Source of the DNA: Anabaena catenula FACHB-362
GTDB lineage: Bacteria; Cyanobacteriota; Cyanobacteriia; Cyanobacteriales; Nostocaceae
DNA length: 64,000 nucleotides
Assembly: GCF_014698735.1 (NCBI RefSeq)
Contig: NZ_JACJTQ010000002.1
Span: forward strand, 124,001-188,000
Direction of reading: 5' to 3'
Position numbers and translations under genes: made by a program. Shown here in pieces: positions 8,065-16,575 of this stretch (position 1 is the first letter of the stretch; each line of letters opens with the position of its first letter). The notes below the pieces were generated by a model that ran no database searches, was not told the DNA's origin, and saw only the letters and a program-made list of their open reading frames with translations.

Positions 8065-9276
8065 TTAACCTACTGCTTCAATTGTCGTTGTACCATCCGC
8101 TTTAATCCAGGCAATTTGGGCGATAGAGCGATCGCTTGCATATTGACGGATAGCCTCTGTATCTCTTCCCCCCAAGTCAATTTCTACTCGCACTAAATCA
8201 GGAGTATCTCGTAACTTCTGGGCGTAAGCAAAAGCCGCCGCTTCAGCCGTTTTGCTTTCTGGTACTACTAACCAATTACTTGCGGGTATATCCTGGGGTA
8301 ATTGCTGAGTTAATACAAGCGTTTGGTATAAATCATCAATGCTCAATTCAAAACCGATACCGGGAATGTTTTCCCCTTGGGGATGATATAGCCCCAAAAG
8401 TTGATCATAACGACCACCTCGCCCTAAAACCTTGGCTTGACCATCTGTATCACTGACTACTTCAAACACAATACCTGTGTAGTAGTCAATAGTTTGAATC
8501 AAACTCAGGTCAAGAATTAAGGGAAATTTACCGTCTGATTCTAGTAAATCTACTAGAGATTTGAGATTATTTACCGCCTCTTGCTGCTCGGAGTCTAGAT
8601 CTAAGCTGCTGACTTTTGCCAAGACATCTGCACTATTACCGCGCAAATCCAGCATGATTCTGGCACGTTCGCGGAGTTCGTCACTCAGAGGTAGAGTATC
8701 TATTGTAATGCGGTCAAGATGTGCGATCGCACTCCTCACCTTACTTTGCAAATTGGCAGGAAAAGCATTGAGTAGGGAGCGAGTAATTCCTGCTTCACCT
8801 AAGATTAAATGCCAGCCCTGCAAATCTAAAGCTGCTAAACAATTAGCTACCAACAATAGCACTTCGGCATTTGCCAGTAACCCACCTGATCCTAGCAATT
8901 CCACCCCAGCTTGATAATACTCTTGCTGACGATTATGGCGCTTTTCCCAGTTGCGGCGAAATACGTTGGCATTGTAATACAGCCGTTGGGGATAAGTCGC
9001 CCCAGCCATGCGAGTAACGACTGTACGGGCAATAGAAGCTGTGAGTTCTGGACGTAAGCCCAATTCTTCATTTTGCCCATTTTGCAGTTCAATGACCATC
9101 TGGCGCTGAATTGCTTCACCCGCCATCAAAGTATCCATGCGTTCCAAAGTTGAGGTGATAATCCTGTGATATCCCCAACGATGAAATACTTGTTGTAACC
9201 TATCTTCAATCCAGCGTTTTTGAGCCACATCTAAAGGGAGTAAATCCCTAGCTCCCGCTGCTGGTTGATACACCAT
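8065..9276 (-). CDS. hisZ: ATP phosphoribosyltransferase regulatory subunit
   Basis: HisZ is a catalytically inactive histidyl-tRNA synthetase paralogue that forms a complex with short-form HisG in the first step of histidine synthesis. The 403-residue protein starts with the class II core (GARDLLPLD; LRPELTASIARTV as motif 2) and later has GRGGRYDQLLG and GIGFELSIDDL. It lacks the C-terminal anticodon-binding organisation of a full HisRS. The start codon overlaps the stop of the upstream DnaJ/TPR gene by one base (TAATG on the minus strand), so the two are probably translationally coupled. Confidence 0.93.
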   Translation of the reverse strand: MVYQPAAGARDLLPLDVAQKRWIEDRLQQVFHRWGYHRIITSTLERMDTLMAGEAIQRQMVIELQNGQNEELGLRPELTASIARTVVTRMAGATYPQRLYYNANVFRRNWEKRHNRQQEYYQAGVELLGSGGLLANAEVLLLVANCLAALDLQGWHLILGEAGITRSLLNAFPANLQSKVRSAIAHLDRITIDTLPLSDELRERARIMLDLRGNSADVLAKVSSLDLDSEQQEAVNNLKSLVDLLESDGKFPLILDLSLIQTIDYYTGIVFEVVSDTDGQAKVLGRGGRYDQLLGLYHPQGENIPGIGFELSIDDLYQTLVLTQQLPQDIPASNWLVVPESKTAEAAAFAYAQKLRDTPDLVRVEIDLGGRDTEAIRQYASDRSIAQIAWIKADGTTTIEAVG

Positions 9277-10211
9277 TATTTTTTCCCACCAAACAAACCA
9301 CCAAACAAACCGCCACTTCCAGACTTATCTGGTTGCTTATCTCCATGATTGGAAGATGAATTCACCTGAGTAGCACCGGGTTTAATGCCTAAAGCCTTGT
9401 CTACTTTGGGTTTCCATTCCAAAGCCAATTTGTCTTGAGGATTTAATTTCAGTGCATTGTCAAAGTGAATTTTTGCCATTCGCAGCTGATTTTCCCCTAA
9501 ATATGCCATTGCGATCAAGCTATGGCAACGACTATTTCTCGGCTCTAGCCTCAAGGCATCTTGCAATTCTACTTTGGCTAGGGCAAATTGGTTTTTCTGA
9601 AGTAAAGTTTGAGCGCGACGGACGTACTGTTCCACAGCTGAGTCTTCTTTGAGCGGTGGTGGTGGCGGTGTTGGTGGCGCTAGATTTGTCCTGGGGGGAC
9701 TGGCGTTAGGTAATTGGGGCTGGATGATTAACTGCCCTGATTTCCGCATCAGGTAGACTAAATTTAATTCACTAATTTGGCTAATTATTCGGCTTGCTTG
9801 CTGCAATTCATCAAATTGAGTTGTGGCAATTTTAGTGATCTGATTTTTGTACAATAGGTCTATGTTGGGCGCGATCGCTAATTCCTTGGCTAAATCTGTG
9901 TTGAGATCTACTGATGCTGATGCTTGTCCCAGACGCTTACCTATTTGCGATAAAACTAAGGTATATTCTGCCCGATTGCGTTCTACAGATAGTTTTTCGT
10001 ATGCTGGATTAACCAGCTTAGATAACAATTCATGGGCTATTTGTTTGTCTGTTTCACCGACCACAGTAGAACTATCTGGGTGCAAGCGCCGAGCAATTTT
10101 GAGATAGCGTTTGCGAACTTCTTTGGCATCCGCATCAATTGGCACACACAAAATTGCATGATAATCTATGAAATCATATTTAAATAGTCCGCAATCTAAT
10201 TTTAAAGGCAT
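9276..10211 (-). CDS. J-domain protein with C-terminal TPR repeats
   Basis: From the ATG at 10211 the protein begins MPLKLDCGLFKYDFIDYHAI, followed by a DnaJ domain with the essential HPD in ARRLHPDSS (~residue 45). A proline-rich linker (PPTPPPPP, ~residue 195) leads to about two or three TPR units (~residues 205-275). The tail is Gly/Lys rich (GGLFGGLFGGKK). The longer frame would need a TTG at 10241, which is less likely. The J domain suggests recruitment of an Hsp70; TPRs suggest a protein client. It overlaps hisZ by one base and looks co-transcribed, although no link to histidine synthesis is evident. Confidence 0.86.
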   Translation of the reverse strand: MPLKLDCGLFKYDFIDYHAILCVPIDADAKEVRKRYLKIARRLHPDSSTVVGETDKQIAHELLSKLVNPAYEKLSVERNRAEYTLVLSQIGKRLGQASASVDLNTDLAKELAIAPNIDLLYKNQITKIATTQFDELQQASRIISQISELNLVYLMRKSGQLIIQPQLPNASPPRTNLAPPTPPPPPLKEDSAVEQYVRRAQTLLQKNQFALAKVELQDALRLEPRNSRCHSLIAMAYLGENQLRMAKIHFDNALKLNPQDKLALEWKPKVDKALGIKPGATQVNSSSNHGDKQPDKSGSGGLFGGLFGGKK

Positions 10212-10308
10212 AATAATACAAGTGTTGCGTGTTGCACCCAAACAGCAATTTTTATTAGTTTACCCTACCTATAAGGTTTAGCTATCAGTTCTCGATCATT
10301 GTCTTTGA

Positions 10309-11118
10309 TCACCAAGCTGCAAGAGGGCTAACTTTTATTAATTCCTGACTCAGGCTGTTATGAATATAACCATTCGTTGCCAGTATTCTACCGGAATCGA
10401 TTTGGAAAGAACTGTTGTCGTAGGCAGTGACTTTGCCCCCTGCTTCTGCCAATAAAATTATACCAGCAGCAATATCCCAAGGTGCAATCCCTCTTTCCCA
10501 ATAACCATCAACACGGCCACAGGCAACATAAGCCAAATCTAGAGATGCTGAACCGCCACGTCTCACGCCTTGGGTAAGATGGGTGAGATGACAGAATTCT
10601 GCGTAGTTGTTGTCTGAAGTTTCTCGACGGTCATAAGCAAATCCCGTAGTCAACAAGCTTTTATTCAATTCAGTAGTTTGAGAAACCTTGATCGGACGGC
10701 GGTTGCGCGTTGCACCTAAGCCGGCAGCCGCTCGGAAAAGTTCGTTATGGAAAGGGTCATAAATTACACCTACTTGCGATACGCCATTAATAAACAAGCC
10801 AATGGAAACTGCGAAACATGGATATTGATGGGCGTAGTTGGTTGTACCATCTAGAGGATCAATTGCCCACAAGTATTCATTGTCTTGGTTTCCGAGTTTC
10901 CCAGATTCTTCGGCGAGGATAGAATGTTGGGGAAAATGGCGGTGCAAGATTTCTAAAATCACCTTTTCGGAAGCTTTATCAGCTGCGGTAACTAAATCAC
11001 CTGGTCGTCCTTTTTCGGTAATTGCGTCTTCTACTTTACCTAAATAATCTTGTAAAATTACACCAGCACTTAAAGCCGCTTCAGTAGCAATATCTAGAAA
11101 AATTTGTAAGTTAGTCAT
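10309..11118 (-). CDS. Inositol monophosphatase family protein
   Basis: This 269-residue protein belongs to the Mg-dependent IMPase/FBPase-like phosphatase superfamily. Metal-binding motifs are visible: the EE of ILAEESG (~residue 68), [11 protein letters not shown] (~residue 87) and [15 protein letters not shown] (~residue 217). The substrate may be inositol-1-phosphate, histidinol phosphate or another sugar phosphate; nearby hisZ makes a histidinol-phosphatase role worth considering but does not prove it. The N-terminal MTN is read from ATGACTAAC at the edge of a long ATGACCA-type heptamer array, so the start region is built on repeat sequence. Confidence 0.9.
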   Translation of the reverse strand: MTNLQIFLDIATEAALSAGVILQDYLGKVEDAITEKGRPGDLVTAADKASEKVILEILHRHFPQHSILAEESGKLGNQDNEYLWAIDPLDGTTNYAHQYPCFAVSIGLFINGVSQVGVIYDPFHNELFRAAAGLGATRNRRPIKVSQTTELNKSLLTTGFAYDRRETSDNNYAEFCHLTHLTQGVRRGGSASLDLAYVACGRVDGYWERGIAPWDIAAGIILLAEAGGKVTAYDNSSFQIDSGRILATNGYIHNSLSQELIKVSPLAAW

Positions 11119-11345
11119 TGGTTATTAGTCATTGGTCATTGGTCATTGGTCATTGGGCATTGGGCATTGGGCATTGGGCATTGGGCATTAGTCATTGGGC
11201 ATTGGTCATTGGGAATAGGTCATTGGGAATAGGTAATTAAGTTATTCTTCATTTTCTCCGTGTCCCCGTGTCCCCGTGTCCCCGTGTCCCCGTGTCCCCG
11301 TGTCTCCGCGTCTCCCTCCCCGCGTCTCTCCATCTCCCCATCTCC
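11119..11345. repeat. STRR heptamer arrays (CATTGGT/CATTGGG and CCCCGTGT types)
   Basis: CATTGGT, CATTGGG and CATTAGT units run from 11119 to about 11235, and TCCCCGTG-type units from about 11258 to 11335. On the minus strand the first array carries an ATG every seven bases directly upstream of the IMPase-family start codon. Confidence 0.88.
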
Positions 11346-11362
11346 CCTTCCCTGTTCGCTGT

Positions 11363-11956
11363 TTAACGATAAAGACGGCGAAATTCACCAGGAGTCAGAC
11401 GCATGGGTTTGTCTGGGTTCCAGATTCCTTTTCCCATGAGTCTAGCCCATTGTTGGGCGCGTTCTAGGCGGTCGTCGTATTTGTGATTGGGCGATCGCGC
11501 TACAAATAGAGCATACCCTTGTTTCAGTACTTCTTCATTTAACAACACCTGATCTTTCCACACATAGGCTAAAGTTCGCCCAAATTGATCTTTGGCTTCT
11601 AAGTCCAACTCCAGCTTGACTGGTTTATCTGCACCACCAATCAAACTACCTAAAAGTTCTTTAGCGTCTTCTCCCCAAGGACGCTGACGTAAATCTGGCG
11701 CTTCTAAACCAATTAACCGCAGTGGAGAAATTAAATTGGGTTGTTCTGCCATACCTAGTACTTCCAAGGTTTGTCCACTGACAACCCGCGCTACTTTTAC
11801 TTCAGCCGGAATGTTGGTAGGTTGATTTTTGCCTTGACAACTTACCAACAACCACAAGCAAGATAATATTGCTATTTTTTGCACCAAGATGCTAAAACGC
11901 CTCTTTAAAGCCGCCATTCTACTCAGTAAGTATCTGCACCCTGCCACAATTTTCAT
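11363..11956 (-). CDS. Thermonuclease (SNase-like) lipoprotein
   Basis: Residues ~55-185 match the staphylococcal nuclease fold: RLIGLEAPDLRQRPWGEDA holds the catalytic Arg and Glu region, and DQFGRTLAYVW the second catalytic Arg. The N-terminus is basic and then hydrophobic, ending in LLVSCQGK, a lipobox, so the mature enzyme is probably a lipoprotein at the cell surface. An internal ATG (MAALKRR, residue 14) is a possible alternative start giving a better signal peptide. The family hydrolyses DNA and RNA. The gene lies just downstream of a ferredoxin gene on the same strand (9 bp gap). Confidence 0.88.
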   Translation of the reverse strand: MKIVAGCRYLLSRMAALKRRFSILVQKIAILSCLWLLVSCQGKNQPTNIPAEVKVARVVSGQTLEVLGMAEQPNLISPLRLIGLEAPDLRQRPWGEDAKELLGSLIGGADKPVKLELDLEAKDQFGRTLAYVWKDQVLLNEEVLKQGYALFVARSPNHKYDDRLERAQQWARLMGKGIWNPDKPMRLTPGEFRRLYR

Positions 11957-11965
11957 TTTTTGCCT

Positions 11966-12340
11966 CTAGTCTTCATCTAAGGGTAAACCCGCTTTAATTT
12001 TGCCTTTGCCAAAAAAGCGCCCAAACTGAAGTTCATATACTTCATCTTCGTCTTGTGTTTCTACTTCCAAGTCAGAACGGGCATAACTGACACATAGCAA
12101 AGCGTAACCTTTGCGGCGTAAGTCGGGGGATAATCCAATGGCTTCTGGTTGGTAAATGTCTCCAGAGATGACTCTGACAGCGCAAGTAGTGCAAGCCCCG
12201 TTGCGGCAAGAGAAGGGTAATTCTACGCCATTGTGTTCGGCTGTGTGCAGAATATAGCGGTCTTCTGGGACTTGCAGAGTGTATGATGTGCCGGTAGCGC
12301 GATCGTGTACTCTGATTGTGTGGGTCTGAACCTTCTTCAT
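11966..12340 (-). CDS. Plant-type 2Fe-2S ferredoxin with C-terminal extension
   Basis: This 124-residue protein has the CRNGACTTC motif (C-x4-C-x2-C, residues ~43-51) and the fourth ligand in ALLCVSYARSDLEVET (~residue 81), as in chloroplast-type ferredoxins. An extra ~25 residues (YELQFGRFFGKGKIKAG) distinguish it from the photosynthetic PetF, so it is more likely one of the minor cyanobacterial ferredoxins with a special partner. It lies 9 bp before the nuclease gene on the same strand. ATG start. Confidence 0.9.
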   Translation of the reverse strand: MKKVQTHTIRVHDRATGTSYTLQVPEDRYILHTAEHNGVELPFSCRNGACTTCAVRVISGDIYQPEAIGLSPDLRRKGYALLCVSYARSDLEVETQDEDEVYELQFGRFFGKGKIKAGLPLDED

Positions 12341-12441
12341 TTTTGGGTGGGAATGGGGGATTTTAGATTCATTGTAAAAATATCTTGTTTAATATTTGCA
12401 TTTTTTGGGTTTTTGTTTTATTATTGAAATTCATGGCACCT

Positions 12442-12528
12442 GGAGAGGTGGCCGAGTGGTTGAAGGCGCAGACCTGGAAAGTCTGTTATGCAGAAATGTA
12501 TACGAGGGTTCGAATCCCTCCCTCTCCG
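12442..12528 (+). tRNA. tRNA-Ser (anticodon GGA)
   Basis: The acceptor stem is GGAGAGG (12442-12448) with CCTCTCC (12521-12527). The anticodon stem is CAGAC/GTCTG (12469-12473 and 12481-12485) around the loop CTGGAAA, with anticodon GGA at 12476-12478, which reads UCC/UCU. A long variable arm follows, as expected for serine tRNA, then the T arm with GGTTCGAATCC. No CCA is encoded. Confidence 0.97.
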
Positions 12529-12672
12529 TTTCTGAAACAGGTTTAAATATTTTCAGTTGACCCGGATTGATACAAACATTCTGGGTCAATTTTTTATGAG
12601 GTAAATAATTAGCAAGTACAGAAACTTTAATTGCGGCTTTTTGTAATATGTTATTTACGCTAAGGTCATATT

Positions 12673-12897
12673 ATGGCAACAAACACCAAAACAGCGATAA
12701 AAGCCGAACAATATCCTTTTGCTCAAGAATTGATTACTGATATTGAAGGTAATGTCAAAAAAGTAGTTATAGATTTTCATGACTATTTACGCTTGCTAGA
12801 AGCCACTGAAGATGAAGGAATCATCCTAGCAATGCAAGAAGTAAAACACGAAACACCACATTATAATTCTATCGCAGAGTCTTTTTCAATTAGATAA
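12673..12897 (+). CDS. Orphan antitoxin-like small protein
   Basis: This 74-residue protein has the pattern of the small cyanobacterial Phd/RelB-like antitoxins: a short N-terminus, ITDIEGNVKKVVIDFHDYLR (a beta hairpin then helix), LLEATEDEG and a charged tail. No toxin gene follows: the next gene is convergent and overlaps its 3' end by 8 bp. It may be a solitary antitoxin left after loss of the toxin, or a regulator. The assignment rests on visual similarity only. Confidence 0.55.
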   Translation: MATNTKTAIKAEQYPFAQELITDIEGNVKKVVIDFHDYLRLLEATEDEGIILAMQEVKHETPHYNSIAESFSIR

Positions 12898-13297
12898 CCC
12901 ATTCATGATCTGGATCGTCAAGGGCTGCTGTTACTGATTGCAAAGTAGCAAAATCTTTAAATGGACTAGACTTTGCTATTTCTGTAATGGAATGCAGAAC
13001 TAAAGTTAATTGATTATTATCACCTTGAGCTATTGCCTGATCTACTTTTTCAAATAGAAAGCTAAAATTCTTAGCCCGTTCATCAAATGAGTTTTCAAGA
13101 TACTTAATTAAAACATCACGATCAGCCTGAATCTTGGCAATTGTAGCTGTTTCCCAGGCTTCTATACCACGTCGTTTAGTCTTTTCTTCTTGTGCAACAA
13201 TTTTGTACTCAGTGTAGGCTTCAACGATAGCTCGTAAGGTGTGAGCTGCATCTGCACCTGCACCTAATACTTCTACATGAACTTTCTTGGCTGTCAT
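12890..13297 (-). CDS. Uncharacterised charged helical protein paired with glycine-rich membrane protein
   Basis: I do not recognise this 135-residue protein. Its N-terminus VHVEVLGAGADAAHTLRAIV could form a short beta-alpha unit, the middle is strongly helical and charged (RGIEAWETATIAKIQADRD), and the end is acidic (DDPDHEWVI). It has no signal peptide or membrane segment. The start is only 2 bp after the stop of the upstream membrane-protein gene, so they are almost certainly one transcript and may work together. Confidence 0.7.
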   Translation of the reverse strand: MTAKKVHVEVLGAGADAAHTLRAIVEAYTEYKIVAQEEKTKRRGIEAWETATIAKIQADRDVLIKYLENSFDERAKNFSFLFEKVDQAIAQGDNNQLTLVLHSITEIAKSSPFKDFATLQSVTAALDDPDHEWVI

Positions 13298-13299
13298 TT

Positions 13300-14202
13300 C
13301 TATTTACCTGGTAGAATGCGATATTTTTCTATGATGGTGACAGTGCCAAGGTTAAGCTGTCCATCACTGTTTAATACTGGAGTTTTCAAAATTTCTATCA
13401 GGGACTTCATGAGAATTCCAACCTGTTGAAACTTATCAGCATCTCTCTTGGAATCAAAAGGTTGAGATTCAAGTTCATTAAGAGCTACAACAGCATGACT
13501 GTTAATAGATTCAAACACACCTTTCAATTCAGTAATACGCTGGGTTACTTTTTTCGCAACGTCTTTAGCACGACTAATCTCAGCGATCGCCTTATTAACT
13601 TTACTCTCATGTTCTCGTGCTTTTGTCATTGCCTTTTCACCTTCACGAGCCGCAAAAAAGCCGCCAATAGCTAAAGCCGGTAAAATGGTGATACCGCCTA
13701 GCACAACAGTACCCAAAGCCATACCACCGCCACCAGCGGCGATCGCTCCACCACCAAACCATGCTAAGGTTGCATTCCAAGCAGCTGCTCCACTGAGAGT
13801 TGAGATAGCTGTTCCTGTACTTGCGGCTCCTATTGAAGTTGCAACACCAATAGCACCACCGTAACCAGCTGCGGCTGCTCCTACGGATTTAGCACCAGCT
13901 GCGAAATATTGTTCTGCTCCTACCGCAGCAGCTTTGTACTCTTTTATCTGCTGAACTGAAAAATCTACACCCTCTAAAAGCCGCTTCTCGCTTTCGGAAG
14001 CCTTTCTCCCAGTGCGTTCAACAAAGTCAATAAAGTCCTTAATTGTACCTTTGATGACATCTAGCTGGAGTTCACCATACTCCGCTGCTAATTGATTTGT
14101 TGCTGCTTCCTCGATTTTTAACCATTCTAAAGCACGTTCATATCGCTCTTGAGCGCCCTTGGCAAGTTCGTTGGCTTTCTGGCCTGGATAAAATGAAACC
14201 AT
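13300..14202 (-). CDS. Coiled-coil protein with central glycine-rich hydrophobic hairpin
   Basis: The 300 residues divide into three parts: helical charged residues ~1-95, a Gly/Ala-rich hydrophobic region ~95-190 with long runs such as GAASTGTAISTLSGAAAW and GGGAIAAGGGGMALGTVVLG, and a second helical charged part ~190-300. There is no signal peptide. This helix, membrane-hairpin, helix arrangement resembles alpha-helical pore formers or membrane effectors, but I see no family signature, so a pore role is inference. It is transcribed divergently from a small HTH gene and upstream of the 135-residue partner. Confidence 0.7.
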   Translation of the reverse strand: MVSFYPGQKANELAKGAQERYERALEWLKIEEAATNQLAAEYGELQLDVIKGTIKDFIDFVERTGRKASESEKRLLEGVDFSVQQIKEYKAAAVGAEQYFAAGAKSVGAAAAGYGGAIGVATSIGAASTGTAISTLSGAAAWNATLAWFGGGAIAAGGGGMALGTVVLGGITILPALAIGGFFAAREGEKAMTKAREHESKVNKAIAEISRAKDVAKKVTQRITELKGVFESINSHAVVALNELESQPFDSKRDADKFQQVGILMKSLIEILKTPVLNSDGQLNLGTVTIIEKYRILPGK

Positions 14203-14222
14203 TATAAAAAAAACCTAAAAAT

Positions 14223-14289
14223 GTCTAAATTTAGACTAACATTACTGAATTTAGGTGTGTACTAGCCAATGTTAGAAGTTAGGCTAGTA
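14223..14289. promoter_or_regulatory. Divergent promoter region with two palindromes
   Basis: Between the divergent genes at 14202 and 14316 lie a perfect 14 bp palindrome GTCTAAATTTAGAC (14223-14236) and an inverted repeat TACTAGCC...GGCTAGTA (14260-14267 and 14282-14289). They could be operators for the adjacent HTH protein or hairpins in the leader RNA. Confidence 0.5.
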
Positions 14290-14315
14290 TAAGGTTAGGA
14301 AATTTTATATACACA

Positions 14316-14813
14316 ATGTTGATAATGGCATCTGCTGAAGAACGCTTTGCCCAAGCCGCGAACTACTGGGATTTAGAAACGCTATATACAGATATCGCAT
14401 CTGCTAAGGGAAAACGTCTCACACCTATTGAGAAAATACATTTGCGGGGTTTACTTTGTGGTTACAGTCCCGCTGAAATAGCAGAAAGGCTGAATAAGAA
14501 TGCTAAAGGGGTAGAAGTAGACCTTTGCAATACTTTGTATAAGTATGTGAAAAGTTTAGTAGATAAATCTGATGAAAAGGTGGAAAACTGGAGAAATATT
14601 ACTGAGTGGCTTGAGGAAGCAGGATATAAAAGCCAGGTATCTAATCAATTTAAATTAGGTGATGATTTACCAGTTGAATTATTAGTCAAGAAAGCAAATA
14701 TAAGTTTTGATAACAACAAAATAATAGTTGATATTAACATGAGATTAGTAGCTACATCTCATTCCGAGACTCTAGTTATACAAGAATTCAATACCAACGG
14801 AAAAAGTTTGTAG
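14316..14813 (+). CDS. Stand-alone HTH protein resembling the N-terminal domain of cyanobacterial NACHT/WD40 and vWA-MoxR systems
   Basis: Residues ~25-105 of this 165-residue protein (KRLTPIEKIHLRGLLCGYSP, then AEIAERLNKNAKGVEVDL) match the helical HTH module that in cyanobacteria usually precedes an NTPase or WD40 region in signalling and conflict proteins. LYKYVKSL and the NWRNITEWLEEAGYK ending are typical of that module. Here the effector part is missing and a ~55-residue beta-rich tail follows. A second start, MASAEER, lies four residues in. The TAG stop is the first triplet of a dispersed repeat (TAGGGTGGG). It is divergent from the coiled-coil membrane protein gene. Confidence 0.65.
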   Translation: MLIMASAEERFAQAANYWDLETLYTDIASAKGKRLTPIEKIHLRGLLCGYSPAEIAERLNKNAKGVEVDLCNTLYKYVKSLVDKSDEKVENWRNITEWLEEAGYKSQVSNQFKLGDDLPVELLVKKANISFDNNKIIVDINMRLVATSHSETLVIQEFNTNGKSL

Positions 14814-14960
14814 GGTGGGTTAGGCGCAACAAATAATCATGGGAGAATATAAGATAATTATCGTTGTGTGCTGTAACCCACCATGAATATTGATGCTTAA
14901 TTGTGGGTTACGCTGTCGCTCTAGCGAAGCCATGCCCGCAAGGGCTTTACCCACCCTACA
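14811..14960. repeat. Two GTGGGTTA inverted-repeat elements in tandem
   Basis: The first element runs 14814-14883, with GTGGGTTA at one end and TAACCCACC at the other. The second, 14902-14959, reads GTGGGTTACGCTGTCGCTCT and ends in TTTACCCACCCTACA. The second recurs in inverted orientation at 39495-39554. The flank at about 14966-14986 (ACTTTTCAAACATCCTCT) matches element ends near 26520 and 45328. Confidence 0.8.
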
Positions 14961-14981
14961 ATTTCACTTTTCAAACATCCT

Positions 14982-16418
14982 CTAAGACGGCTTGGTACAT
15001 AGAGCGAATTCGCCAACAGATGACTCAGCATAGTAGTCTGTTCCTACGGCAGTGGCAAATAAATCGGCGTTGCCGCAACCAACAGCGCAAGGGGCTAAGT
15101 CGAGACTAGTTGCTACTAAATACATGGTTTGAAATACAGTGCCTACATTTTTCAGAATGTTAGCATAGGCAATGGATTCGTAATACCAAGCGATTCTGGA
15201 AAATCGAGCCGCTAAAATAATTAGAACTTGAGGAGTTTGTTCATGATGATTATTTTGCGCTGCTTCCACCAGTAAAGCTTCCACTTGAGAAGTTTTAGGA
15301 GACACTAAAGAAAGTTGATGTTCTTGAGGATTGTAATGATACAAACCAGAGGGAATATTATCGCAACTATTAATTATTGTATAAACTTCTAATTCGTAGC
15401 AAGCTCCAGCATTAGGATATGGTCGATTACTCAGTTCTTGTGTGTCTATTTTGAGGATGTTTCTAACTCTGAGTGAACGGTAAAGAAATTCCCCTAATTG
15501 GCGATCGCTAATTACTTGGTCGCCATAATCTCGAATTGATTTTCTCTCCTCTAAAACCAAAGTAAAAGGTAAATCATCTTTTTTGAGTGCTTCTATATCC
15601 GGTCGATATAGGGAAATAACACTGTCTGTTACCTGATTTTTAATAGCAGGAAGTGGGGGAATTTTGCCCAAAAAGCGATAAGTTCTCTCTGTTGGTTGGC
15701 GATGTCTTCCGGTTCTGACTTTACTGTGAAAAAGTAAATCGTGAAATTCCCATTGCACAAGTGCATCCTGTTGATCTTCGGCAATTTCTCCCCCTGTTTC
15801 CACTTCCGAAAGCATCTTGGTTGTGTCCAGCAAATTGAGAAATTGTTGGACAGCATTTGCAGAAATGCCAGATATTTTTTGGCAGAGTTGAGAGTAAGAG
15901 CATGGTTGGTTAAGTTCAGCTAAAATAGCACCTCCCCGCCAATCTGCTATTATCAACTGCACCTTAGATAGGGGGGATTCCAATACTATTTGATTGTTAT
16001 GGCGATGCAAATAAGCAAACCGTGATAAAACATAAGAATATTGGGGAGAAACTTCTTGAATTTTAACTTGAATTTTAAATATAGGTGCAGGTACAAGAGG
16101 AACCACCTTGACTAGCGGTGTTCCGTCTGCACAGAAAGTTTGACAGATCAGTCCAAGGCGTTCAAATTGTTCAAGATAATAATAAAATTCAGGCAGCTTG
16201 GAGAATCCATCAGTTTCCTGAACCAGAGAACTCAGTTGTTCTCGCGTCCCTCCCTCGCCGCAAAGTGCTTGCCAAGCTTTCAATATTCCCAGCGAACAAT
16301 TAGCTAAAGAAAGCGTATTTTTAGAGTAGGTTGCAGTTTGACAGTGAAGCACCCATTGCTGATTTTGCTGCTCTAGAGATATGTTAGATAAAAAAGAAAG
16401 GATGGAAGTTTCAGACAT
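14982..16418 (-). CDS. SagB-type azoline oxidase (ThcOx family nitroreductase-like)
   Basis: This 478-residue protein has a C-terminal nitroreductase-like FMN domain (~285-478): ERKSIRDYG at its start, RPYPNAGACYELEVYTIINS as the family core, GLYHYNPQEHQL, and the end LDLAPCAVGCGNADLF. In RiPP pathways SagB enzymes oxidise azolines made by a YcaO cyclodehydratase to azoles. The N-terminal ~250 residues are less conserved, with helical wHTH-like pieces. The adjacent same-strand genes are a YcaO fusion (157 bp away) and two leader-peptide precursors, which supports the RiPP role. Confidence 0.92.
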   Translation of the reverse strand: MSETSILSFLSNISLEQQNQQWVLHCQTATYSKNTLSLANCSLGILKAWQALCGEGGTREQLSSLVQETDGFSKLPEFYYYLEQFERLGLICQTFCADGTPLVKVVPLVPAPIFKIQVKIQEVSPQYSYVLSRFAYLHRHNNQIVLESPLSKVQLIIADWRGGAILAELNQPCSYSQLCQKISGISANAVQQFLNLLDTTKMLSEVETGGEIAEDQQDALVQWEFHDLLFHSKVRTGRHRQPTERTYRFLGKIPPLPAIKNQVTDSVISLYRPDIEALKKDDLPFTLVLEERKSIRDYGDQVISDRQLGEFLYRSLRVRNILKIDTQELSNRPYPNAGACYELEVYTIINSCDNIPSGLYHYNPQEHQLSLVSPKTSQVEALLVEAAQNNHHEQTPQVLIILAARFSRIAWYYESIAYANILKNVGTVFQTMYLVATSLDLAPCAVGCGNADLFATAVGTDYYAESSVGEFALCTKPS

Positions 16419-16575
16419 ATAATTAACAAATTATCCTAAAAACGGTTAATATCTCGACTTGATGAGGATAACAAAATTCCAAGCGAAAACTTCAATAAAA
16501 ACTCTGCGTCACTTTGCGTTTACCTCAGCGAACCTCTGCGTTGAAAAGTAAACTTTCCAACCGATTTTACTCTAA

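Noticed and set aside
14903..15109. Plus-strand frame starting MGYAVALAKPCPQG
   Set aside because: It is translation of the GTGGGTTA-family repeat; the same peptide appears from the copy at 39.5 kb.
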